Below are positions 13,601-22,266 of a DNA stretch of 64,000 nucleotides, piece by piece. The DNA lies in contig VCJN01003561.1 in NCBI GenBank assembly GCA_006384855.1, positions 186,001 through 250,000 on the forward strand, given 5' to 3'. Source of the DNA: Tetraselmis striata. Lineage: Eukaryota > Chlorophyta > Chlorodendrophyceae > Chlorodendrales > Chlorodendraceae. A program made the translations under genes and the position numbers. The notes under the pieces are model-generated. The model was not told the origin of the DNA and searched no databases. It was given only the letters and a program-made list of their open reading frames with translations. Each line of letters opens with the position of its first letter. The first letter of the stretch is position 1.

Positions 13601-16600
13601 CCCGGCGCGCGGCCTGCTCGGTGCTGGCGCGCTCCTCGGCAGCCTCCAGCAAGGCCAGCAGGCGGGAGTATCGCCCCTGCAACACCCCCCAACCCCCAAC
13701 CCTCGCTGTCAGCGGTACCATAAGTCACGCACCAGCTGTGCCACATAGGCTGACTAGAAAGCTTGGAGGCGGGAAGACTAGTGGGCATGGATGTTGGGAC
13801 CTACCTGCGCGCTCGACAGCCGGCGCTCGCAGGCGGTCAGCTTGTCCTGCATGGTGCCCACCTTCAGCGAGGAGCGCTCCACCTCCCTCTGGAACGTCTG
13901 CCAAGGCAAGGGATGGAGGGAGAATTGGAGGAAACTGCCACCATCCCCGCTGCCTTCGGAGTGCCACTGCCACCACTGAGAGCCGAACCTTGTACAGGGC
14001 CTCCCCCTGCGCGCGCAGCCGCTCCTCCGCCACCGCTGTCGCCTCTGGCTCCTCAGGCCTCTGCGCGCAGCAGCCACGGTTCCGCACTCACACAGCTACT
14101 CCCGCCTCGTCATCCGCGCCTCCCCTGTCCGCATGCAGTCAGCACAGCTGGCCGCCCTCACCTCGCTGGCCGCAGGACGCCGCACCTGCAGCTCCTGTCT
14201 CAGGCGCGCCACCTCCTCCGCCAGCCCCGCCGCCCGCCGCCCCTCCTCGCGCGCCTGCACAGTGACACCACCTCGGTCAGTCAAACCTGCACTAGCCAAT
14301 ACCCAAAGGTAGGCGGGGGGGGGGGGGGGGGGGGGCGCGCACCCGATCCTGCACGGCCCGCAGCGAGGAAGCCTTCTCCTGCCGCAGCTGATTGTACGAA
14401 GAACGCCACGCGTCGCAGTCCTCCTGCAGGTCGGTGTTCTGCATGACAGCCGGCGGTTGGTGCTATGTGGTTGGTGGTGGGCACAATGCCAGGGCAAAAG
14501 TGTCCAAAGGGGGGAGGTAAAAGGGAGCGCCGCCCCACCAACAGCTCCAGCTCCGCCACCCGCCGCTGCAGGGTGTCCTCCTTCTGCTTGGACGCCGCCC
14601 GCATCGCGGCCTCCCGGCTCCTGCCGGCCTCCTCTGCAGCTGCAACTGCGGCAGCAGTGGAGGACGCGGCCTCACGGCGGGACTCCGCGAGCGCCTGCGC
14701 AGGTTGCCGGACGGTTGGAGGGCTCACAACCTGACGTAGCCCTGACTTGCATCATCCCCTACTTATCCTTCGGCCCCCGGGGCGAGGCAAGCCAGGGGCT
14801 ATTGCGCACCCGCTCCTCCGCCAGCTCCTCCTCAAGCTGCGCCACCCTGTCCAGCAGTTGGCACCGCGTCTCCTCCATGCTCGCCGCGCCGGCCTCCTTG
14901 TCTCCCTCATGCACCTCGCGCAGCTTGCGGAGGGCTTGCTCTCGCTCCGCGTGCGCCCTGCGCTCCTGCTGCCTGTGCAGTGTGCAGCCAGCTGCCTCAT
15001 TGACCCTGTCCGTGGTACACTTTGAGCATGCGATCCGTACCACCTCTTGCCACATCCGGAAGGCAAGAGGGGGGGGGGGAGGGGGGTAAGACCAAAGACG
15101 GGGCGTGCATGCCTGAGCTCTGCCTGTGCATCACGCAGGGCCGACTCCAGCGCGGCGACCCTGCCCCGCGCCATGTCCAGCTCCGCGCGCAGGCGCTCCT
15201 CCGCCAGACCCGAGCTCCGCAGTTGTCTGCACACGGGGTGCGTTGTCAGGCCGGCAAGGGCGTGCTGGGAGCGGAGCTCAATGGATAACCGATGGAGATC
15301 AAGGCAGGCGGCATACACAGCGACAATATAGCAACGGCGTTCATGATCATAATCCGGCGCTGTCTGTGCAGCAGACAGCCCTTGTCGAGGCCAGCCATAA
15401 TCACAGGTACATGGGTTGGGGTGGGGTGGATGGGGGGAGGGGGAGTTTATGCCCGAGCCTGTGTGGCATGCCTGAGGTCCGCCTGTGCGGCGCGCAGCCC
15501 GTCCTCCATCGACGCCGCCCTCCCCCGCGCCGCATCCACCTCCGCGCGCAGGCGCTCCTCCGCCTGCTCCGAGCCTCGCAGCTGCGTTCCGCGCCGCATG
15601 CTGCACTCAGTATCGACGGCCGCGGCCTGCTTTGTTACCGTCTCCGCGACCAATCCCATAGCGGCGGGGCGCATGACAGGGTGGCGGCTGTTGCTGTGTG
15701 GCAGGACAGGCGCTGCGCTACAGACCTGAACCCTGGGCAGTGTTTGCCTGGCGACTGGTGATACACTGTTATAAATTGGCCTCTTAGTGTTGGCTGTTCG
15801 TCAGCTGCGTGTATACGCATATGGGCTTATCCGCGCAGCACACGTGCGGCAGCAGTAGCGTCACGAGCCAGCTGATGAGGTGAGGGGCAATCACCCCAGG
15901 GTACTCACCCTCTGCCGCAGGCGGCCGTTCTCCTCCGTCAGCCGTCCCGCGTCGCGTCGCAGCGCGGCCAGCATGGAGGCCGCCTCGTCCACCGCGCTCC
16001 CATCCCGCGCGCCGCCACCCACGTCGAAACTGAAGCTGCCGCCGCCCGCAGTGCTTTCTGGCTGCTCGCCGCCGTCGCCATCCGACACGCCTCCCGAGCG
16101 ATGACCCCCTACTCGGCGCGCAGCTGGCGCAGGTGCCTTGGATGCGGCGTCGCCGTCCACCCCCTGGCCGACTGTTTTTACCTCCCCCTCGCCTGAATCT
16201 GGAATTGCATCGCCGGAACGAGCGCTGGGAGGCATGGCCGGGGGGGGGGGGGGGGGGGGGGGAGGGGGGGAGGGGGGAGGGGGGGCGAAGTTTGGGGAAT
16301 CGTTTCGGTTGTCAGCGTCCGTCTGGTCGGACAGTGCGTCACGGAGACATTCGTTTCCTCCATAGATTGAGTACACCCCTAACGGGGGGTAGTGAGCTAT
16401 AACTTAGCGCATTAAAAGGCATATATCCGTGACGATTCCAGGTAGCTCGAGGCACGTGGCAGGGCGCAGGAAGGATACGGCGATTGGTGCGTTCGTGCGT
16501 CCGTCTGAGAGCGGGAAGCTTGACGCGGAAAGTATAGCCACAGGCCGGCCTGAACGAATTCAGCAATCCGAGGAGTCGCGAATAAATCGCTTCTTCGGCG

Positions 16601-16974
16601 GCAACGCTCCAGGGGCGCGGCAGATGGGTTGCTACTGTACCGACACGCCCCTTCCCTCAGCACGCCCGCTTACCTGCCCAGACTGCCGCGGCGCAGTTTA
16701 AGGCGTGATGCAGGGCTAGCTATCTAGGGAGGGCAGGGAGGAGGAGAGGGGGGGGGAGCTCTGCCGGACATATCAAGCGGAGCGGATGTTTGTTTCTTTA
16801 TCTGCTACTGTCCCAAATATTCCTGCCTCGCAACGAGAGCGCCGCCCGCCTGCCGCGTGCAGGACCGCACCTGCTAGCTAAAGTCCGTGCAGGAGGGCGC
16901 CCCAGCCCCAGCCGCGCACGTGCGGCGGCCAGTATGGCGGCCGCCTCCTCGTCGCTAGTCCTGAGTCCTGCCAT
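10627..16974 (-). CDS. Coiled-coil protein, at least 14 exons
   Basis: Function unknown; long heptad-rich helices suggest a structural or cytoskeletal (possibly centrosomal) protein, at least 570 residues. Exons that join in phase on the minus strand: 16974-16871 (ATG, MAGLRTSDEEAAAIL), 16224-15909, 15581-15472, 15226-15113, 14972-14810, 14694-14539, 14438-14343, 14254-14162, 14060-13989, 13897-13805, 13676-13581, one starting at 13428, then 11293-11192 and 10776-10627 (ends KRLGIK, TGA). Typical coil text is AEERLRAELDMARGRVAAL and LLDRVAQLEEELAEE. The segment 11294-13370 is unresolved and may hold one or more further exons. Two exons (15581-15472 and 15226-15113) are duplicates. Both of their donors appear to be GC rather than GT. 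No enzymatic domain is visible. Exon chain confidence is high from 16224 to 13581 and lower elsewhere. Confidence 0.75.
11294..13370. other. Unresolved interior of the coiled-coil gene
   Basis: The exon chain loses phase here. Open frames with coding-like text exist on both strands: for example 11455-11700 on the plus strand (RRLQTSMATIDMADSASA) and about 12580-12760 on the minus strand (LQGRLRRALRMSW). None could be joined confidently to the flanking exons. One or two exons of the coiled-coil gene are likely here. Confidence 0.35.
15113..15226 (-). repeat. Duplicated coiled-coil exon, copy b
   Basis: This exon encodes AEERLRAELDMARGRVAAL and ends at AG followed by GCATGC, a GC-type donor. 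It parallels the exon at 15472-15581 along its whole length. It begins and ends in phase 2, so it can be duplicated without breaking the frame. Confidence 0.75.
15472..15581 (-). repeat. Duplicated coiled-coil exon, copy a
   Basis: This exon encodes AEERLRAEVDAARGRAASM and is followed by the same GCATGC donor context as its neighbour at 15113-15226. It begins in phase 0 and ends in phase 2. The shared donor and text support tandem exon duplication. Confidence 0.7.
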
Positions 16975-17184
16975 GTGAGGTCTGAGTGGTGTGTGCCAGG
17001 CACCGCCTCTGCCAGTGGTCAATTAAGCCAGAGGGCGTGGTTGACGGCATTGATGTTGAGCGTTGACATTCACGTTGACGGCACTGCAGTATTGACGTAC
17101 AGGGTACAGGTATTGACTACCAGCCCTCTGCTGCTGCTGCTCGCGTTGACAATGGCTACGTGTGCGAGCGAGGAGTAGCTGATC

Positions 17185-17360
17185 TTTTTGGTTACAGGGA
17201 GAGCGTCCAGAGAATGCACGCAAAGTACTGGGGGAGGAAAAAGCCTACATTTAGCGAGGAGTAGCTGCTACGAGTACCTGTACCATTCCTTTTTTGGCTA
17301 ATGCAGGGAGAGCGTCAAGAGAATGCACGGAAAGTACTGGGGAAGGAACCTGTACCACCA
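17185..17360 (+). repeat. Two copies of a short dispersed repeat
   Basis: Copies at about 17187-17255 and 17284-17355 share the core GGGAGAGCGTC-AGAGAATG followed by AAGTACTGGGG. A third copy lies in reverse orientation at 56969-57031 as a clean insertion. These two copies lie just outside the left end of the PAT-like element. Confidence 0.8.
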
Positions 17361-17372
17361 GGGGGTATATTA

Positions 17373-17568
17373 CTGTAGGGTTTCCTAGGGGGAAACGACC
17401 TAAGAAACCCTGGTTTTCGCAGTGCCGACAGGGTTATGTGACGACCCTGCCGGCCTGGTCCGCCTGGACCGGCCGGCGCCGGTCCGACGGCGCCCTTTAT
17501 CCGAGTATAAAGGGCAGCCGCAGACCGGAAGCGCGCCTTCAGTTGTTGGAAGGCGCCCGACTATATTG
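17373..17568 (+). repeat. Split direct repeat A1 (left end of PAT-like element)
   Basis: Starts CTGTAGGGTTT, contains TATAAAG at 17506 (possible promoter) and ends ...CGACTATATTG. It is nearly identical to A2 at 28319-28512. An internal hairpin pairs AGGGTTT with AAACCCT. Confidence 0.85.
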
Positions 17569-17707
17569 TCTTCTACGATTGGTACATTTTTCGTTCATCT
17601 TCGACTCCAATTTCAAATTTCTTCTGCGTTGTGTCTGTTGTGTGATCCCGGCACTCACCGTGGCTCGCTCCGCGAGTTCGTCTTGGGCGTGGCTCCTTGT
17701 CTCGCTC

Positions 17708-18706
17708 ATGGTGCTGTCGCCGTGCTTCCTCGTCCCTGTTTTGGCAGTGGACAAGTTTGAACTCGTTTGGAACGAGCTACTTGAGGCTCGCAAAGCTCTT
17801 CGTGAGCAACTCGTTACGCGCGAAAATCATCTCACTGTCCTAGGTGGTGATACTCCACTTGCAAATGGGGTAACTGAGTTTTCCCCTCTCGTCGCCGCTA
17901 GACAAGCAGTAGTTGATACCCCTGCAGCTCTACTCCGTATCGAACGTGAGATCTCAGAGCTTAGGCAGGCGGTCGCGTCGTCGAGCGACCCGTCCACTTT
18001 GGCTTCGGTTTCGAAACGCGCTGTGGACGGAGACGCCGACTACGATCGCCAGAGCAAGAGGCCAGCTCAACCACCTGCTGCGGAGGTGCCGTCTCGCACC
18101 ATCAACGCGCCTGAGGATGGCTGGCTCGACAAAGATGGTAAGGTTCACCGCGGCCGCCATACCGCTGACGCGCGCATTCTTCAGCGTGACCTAGACGACG
18201 TCTTCAAGATCCATGACCTTTTGGCACCAGCGGAGGAGCCTCTGCGCGATCTGGTGAAGGACGGCACCGATCTCCATGCTTCCTCTCCGGCGTCGTTTGT
18301 GGAACTGCTCAAGGCGATTACCGCGGCTCCGACGTTGTGTTCTACTATGGCTCTTCGGATCAACAAGCGTGGCAAGACGCTTCATGTGGAGCACGAGTAC
18401 GGCGCGGAGGTCGCCCGGGAGTTTGATGCGGTGGACCCTCTCGGCGAGAAGGGCTCGGCGGACAAGGAGATGAAGAAGGCGATTGAGAAGGTCAAGGCCA
18501 AGAAACCTTCCTCTTCTTCGCGCGCGAAGCCAACTTCCTCTTCTCGCAAGCATGAGTTGTCTCGCCGTGGGAGCGACAACCGGAGGGAGGGCGGCCGTCG
18601 TGAGGAGAGGACTCCACCTGGTCGGTCTTCTGCCGCGGACATCACCTGCTACCGCTGCCAAAGGAAGGGTCACTTCAGTAGGGACTACCCGAGTGCGCGT
18701 CGCTGA
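17708..18706 (+). CDS. Gag-like protein of the PAT-like element
   Basis: About 332 residues if it starts at the ATG at 17708; the frame is open further upstream into repeat A1, but that ATG is the first beyond the promoter-like TATAAAG. The middle is helical and charged, with EEPLRDLVKDGTDLHASSP. A lysine- and serine-rich segment follows (about residues 255-300), then a C-terminal zinc knuckle CYRCQRKGHFSRDY. The usual pattern is C-x2-C-x4-H-x4-C; here the last Cys codon is TAC (Tyr), probably a point mutation. Gag proteins package the RNA template and form the particle. The ORF is otherwise intact, unlike the downstream RT and recombinase frames. Confidence 0.75.
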   Translation: MVLSPCFLVPVLAVDKFELVWNELLEARKALREQLVTRENHLTVLGGDTPLANGVTEFSPLVAARQAVVDTPAALLRIEREISELRQAVASSSDPSTLASVSKRAVDGDADYDRQSKRPAQPPAAEVPSRTINAPEDGWLDKDGKVHRGRHTADARILQRDLDDVFKIHDLLAPAEEPLRDLVKDGTDLHASSPASFVELLKAITAAPTLCSTMALRINKRGKTLHVEHEYGAEVAREFDAVDPLGEKGSADKEMKKAIEKVKAKKPSSSSRAKPTSSSRKHELSRRGSDNRREGGRREERTPPGRSSAADITCYRCQRKGHFSRDYPSARR

Positions 18707-19150
18707 AGCTGTGGAGTCTGCAAGCCTCATGGCCTGGGCAGTGATGGTGTTTTTCGTGTAGCTGCAGTTAGGCCTCCGGGCAGCTGTTAGCCCTCCTCCA
18801 AGAGCTGAGCTCATGCTCTTGTCGCAGCAGCTCTGATGCCCTCAGGGGGAATCACCTGTTTGGTAGTATATCTCGGAGATATACCTTGTGAATAATGCAT
18901 ATGATGGCCCCTACTACCCCGTGCTGCCTCTGGCAGTTGCCTCTGCGACTTTTCATGGTTGGCTGGTGATTCCATGTGTGTGAAGAACTGCACACCCTAG
19001 TGTGACGGTTCATATCTTCCGACGTGACGAAGCGATATCTATTTTGAAAATACTGTTATTTTCAGTTACCGATAATTTCGATCTCAAACTCCCTGTTTGA
19101 TTCATGCAACAGTCATCCAGGCTGCTTGCTGACCATAATGGTGATGTCTT

Positions 19151-20531
19151 TTGCGTTGGCGTTTTGTGGCAGTATTAACGTCAGCTAATTTTGAGCTCCC
19201 TCATGAGCCAGCTCTGGACGTCAATTATCTTGTGGAATCTGCCGGTGTTATCCGTAAAGGCTGGCAATTTTGGAACAGCATCACTGACCCGGTAAGAGAC
19301 AATCAGGTCAGAGATTGGGTCAGACATGGCTACCGTATGAAATGGGCTGATGGTCCCGCACCATCTGGCCATCTGCCAAATCACCCTTCTGCTCTTCAGC
19401 ACCCTGATTTTTTTGATGGGCAGATCGCTCTGTTATTGCCGTTGGGCCATATCAGAGAGGAGTCTGTACCACTTGTGGTCCTGAACCCCTTGGGTGTGGT
19501 TCCCAAACCCAATGGTGGACTCAAGCTGATCTGTGACCAGCACATACATGTCAACAAGCATTTGGTGTACACTCCACTCAAAATGGAGTCGCTGTCTTTG
19601 TCAGACCCGGTGAATCAGGGTGACATGCTGACCAGTAGTATGGCCCTGATTCAGGGCTATTATCATGTCCGTCTCCATGACTCTGCTGCTCCTTTCAGTG
19701 GGTTCGAGTGGAGAGGAAAATTCTATACTTGGCGGGTGCTGTGTGTTGGGTTACCTGATGCCCCCCGCTGTTTCTCTAAGGTCATGGGAGTGTTGGTGCG
19801 ACACTGGCGCAGTAGAGGCATCATGATGCTATGCTATCTGGATGACTGGCTGTTCATCTCTAGCTCTGTCAAGAAAGCACATTTGACTACTCAGCAAATG
19901 TTGGCTGATGTTGAGCACGCCCATGTCAACATCAACTTCAAAAAAATCCAGTCTGAATCCCAGCCCCACCATCGATCACCCACTGGGTTTTGATCTGGAC
20001 ACCGTGGTTGGTACCTTCTCTGTACCTCAGAAGCGATGGGATGCCCTTCAGCTCGATTCAGTCCCTGCTGCATGGCCACCATAGACGCCACAAAGTCAAG
20101 TCTCGAGCCAGCTGTGATGGGAAATTGATTTCTATGGGGCGAGCTTTTGGCCCAGTTTCTCGGCTATTTCCAGAGGTCTATATGCCAACATTGCTCGAGC
20201 TGAACGGTGGGGTCATCACGTTGCTCTCTCTGAGGAATCCCGTGAGGAGCTACAGTTTTGGTCCCAAGTGTCTAGGCAACAATTCACTGGACACATCGTC
20301 CCTGATCTGGACAGCAAGCTGTCCGTTTTTCTGGAATGTGATTCCTCGGGCATCGGCTGGGGCGGCCTGGCCAGACCGACAGATTGCAGCTCCGACCCCG
20401 TCGCGAAAGCTCACGGCTTCTTCCTTCCGTGGGAACGTGTAGAGTCCTCGACACACCGTGAGACTCGAGGTCTCCTTTTTGTCTTGAAGCGCCTATCACA
20501 CCCGATCGCGGGCAGACGAGTGCAAGTATGA
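19151..20531 (+). pseudogene. Reverse transcriptase / RNase H of the PAT-like element (frameshifted)
   Basis: The first 280 codons (to 19993) are an intact RT core: VVLNPLGVVPKPNGGLKL (finger region), MALIQGYYHVRLHDSA (motif A), VGLPDAPRCFSKVM (motif B) and the catalytic box CYLDDWLF (motif C, YLDD). The frame then breaks. DIRS-type text continues in other frames: FGPVSRL-like around 20140 and an RNase H start, ECDSSGIGWGG, near 20335, ending by 20531. At least three frameshifts are needed to follow it. The C-terminal half of RNase H is absent before the Ty3 insertion site at 20653. This is a degenerate, inactive copy. Confidence 0.8.
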
Positions 20532-20648
20532 ATCTCCCGGAACTGGCGCGTCCTCGCCTTGCGTGTCGACTGCCGACCTGGCGCGCGGCGCACCCCGGCG
20601 CACCACCGCTGCCTCCACCCGAGGTGGTGCGACCGTCAGGGCTCATGA

Positions 20649-20653
20649 GTCGG
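20649..20653. repeat. Target-site duplication GTCGG, left copy
   Basis: The five bases GTCGG precede the 5' LTR and recur directly after the 3' LTR at 26947-26951. This is the usual 5-bp duplication of a Ty3 integrase. Confidence 0.9.
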
Positions 20654-21066
20654 TGTTATACTCCATTTCCCTATAGCCATAATGTTCTGCTATACTAGCA
20701 GGTATAACTCCCCGCAAAGGTAGTACGACTACGCATCCGCGGAGTCGCTGTACATATTAGTATTGCGGGCGTAAATATTAGTAGTATAAGGCCGACGACT
20801 GTTCTGGAATTTTCTAGAGTTCTCTGACTCAAGCCTTACGTGGCTAACACAGCACGGGTATCCCATGACACCCGGCTAACATAGCACAGGTATGACTATG
20901 ACCTCGGCGGGTATAAATACCGCCTCGGACAAGTCTACTAGGAAGAATTCAGAGACAGAACTATAACCCAGGAACCCCTGTAACCAGAAGAGATTGGCCA
21001 TACTTTCTAAATCCTTCCGCTGCATCCTAAAGGGCCTAAAGAACAGGCTTAAGCTAGAGCCTAACA
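20654..21066 (+). repeat. 5' LTR of the Ty3 element
   Basis: 413 bp, TGTTATACT...CCTAACA. It contains GGGTATAAATACC around 20912, a plausible promoter TATA box for the element. Confidence 0.97.
20912..20918 (+). promoter_or_regulatory. TATA box in the 5' LTR
   Basis: TATAAAT, about 155 bases before the LTR end, is the only clear TATA element in the LTR. The promoter role is inferred. Confidence 0.55.
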
Positions 21067-21068
21067 CT

Positions 21069-21080
21069 TGGTTTCGGAGC
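21069..21080 (+). other. Primer-binding-like site
   Basis: TGGTTTCGGAGC lies two bases past the 5' LTR. It differs at two positions from TGGTATCAGAGC, the common primer site for initiator tRNA-Met in plant LTR elements. The tRNA of this host is unknown, so the primer is inferred. Confidence 0.55.
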
Positions 21081-21105
21081 TTAGACAGCGGTAAGCGACG
21101 TAAAG

Positions 21106-22266
21106 ATGGCTACACCAGGAGAGACACCACCTGAGGACAGCGGAAGCTTTCCGGTAGCGGCCACTGCCGGCGAAGCACAGCCGATTCCGCTCGAAGGAGG
21201 TCAAGAGGGCACGCAACCGACCCTCGCAACCATGATGAGCATGCTTCAACGATTAGCCGACCGAGTCGAGACCATGTCGACGGAGCAAGCGAAGATGCAA
21301 GATGTAGCGCAAGCTACGACGGCGGCAACGGCGGAGATTCGCCGCTTAGACGAGTACGTGCGACAAGGCTTTAGTCATTTCGACGACCGAGTGAACCGGA
21401 GCCGAGTTGTAGAGCAGCAGATGCGAGACCAGCTTCGTTCTGCCCGGACCAGCGACATGCCTGGGCTCATGCCGAGCGATGTGAAACCAGCGAAGATCGA
21501 GAAGCTATCGACTACGAATATCGACGAGCTACGGAACTGGTTTCGTCATGCACGGGGTTACCTGAAATATCACAATGTAAACCCGGAGGAACCTCGTAGC
21601 GTGTACTGGGCATCTGGCTATTTTCACGGACCTGTATCCAAGTGGTGGTACGCGCAAGTGGCGAGTACGCACGACGAAATTGGCGGCGGTTTTACCGGTA
21701 TTACGCACATGGAGGCGGCACTAATCACCGAATTCTGTGGACGTACACCGGCGAAGCAAGCTCGTATCAATCTGGATCGCGCGACACAGCGGACTACAGT
21801 ACAGAAGTACGCGAATTATTTCCGCGAGCAACTACTGGAGTTACCACATCGTCACGAGGAAGATAATGTACATGACTTCCAGCGCGGACTGAAACCCCAT
21901 ATTCGAAAGGAAGTTGCCCTGAAAAACCCTAAGACCCTGGCAGAAGCTGTACAGGCAGCTCTGGCTGTTGAAGCTGCGGAGCGGGAGACAGATGTGCACC
22001 GCGAGATCCGTCGCGAGCGCCTAAACATCATGGACGACGATGGCGACGACGACGAGCAGTACTACAGCAGTGCTGAGGGTGAAGCTACAGAACAAGAAGA
22101 CGACCTGTTGATGGCGCGGCGATTGACCGAGGAGGAGTTTGAGAGATTTAAGAAGGAAGGTCGCTGCTTTATCTGCAGGGCGAAAGGTCATGTTGCGTCC
22201 GCGTGCCCGAGCAAGAAGAAGAAGATTTCCGAGTATCGACCCAGAAAGACCCGGCCGGGAAACTAA
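21106..22266 (+). CDS. Gag polyprotein of the Ty3 element
   Basis: 386 residues from an ATG 40 bases past the LTR. An N-terminal coiled coil (about residues 40-125) is followed by a capsid-like region: residues about 140-290, with RNWFRHARGYLKYHNVNP, VSKWWYAQVAS and YANYFREQLLELPH, typical of Ty3 retrotransposon gag. An acidic stretch (MDDDGDDDEQYY) and a C-terminal zinc knuckle CFICRAKGHVASAC (C-x2-C-x4-H-x4-C, all residues present) complete it. Gag forms the particle and binds the element RNA. Its last 64 bases overlap pol, which lies in the -1 frame with no ATG in the overlap, so Pol is probably made by -1 frameshifting. I see no textbook slippery heptamer there. The ORF is intact. Confidence 0.9.
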   Translation: MATPGETPPEDSGSFPVAATAGEAQPIPLEGGQEGTQPTLATMMSMLQRLADRVETMSTEQAKMQDVAQATTAATAEIRRLDEYVRQGFSHFDDRVNRSRVVEQQMRDQLRSARTSDMPGLMPSDVKPAKIEKLSTTNIDELRNWFRHARGYLKYHNVNPEEPRSVYWASGYFHGPVSKWWYAQVASTHDEIGGGFTGITHMEAALITEFCGRTPAKQARINLDRATQRTTVQKYANYFREQLLELPHRHEEDNVHDFQRGLKPHIRKEVALKNPKTLAEAVQAALAVEAAERETDVHREIRRERLNIMDDDGDDDEQYYSSAEGEATEQEDDLLMARRLTEEEFERFKKEGRCFICRAKGHVASACPSKKKKISEYRPRKTRPGN

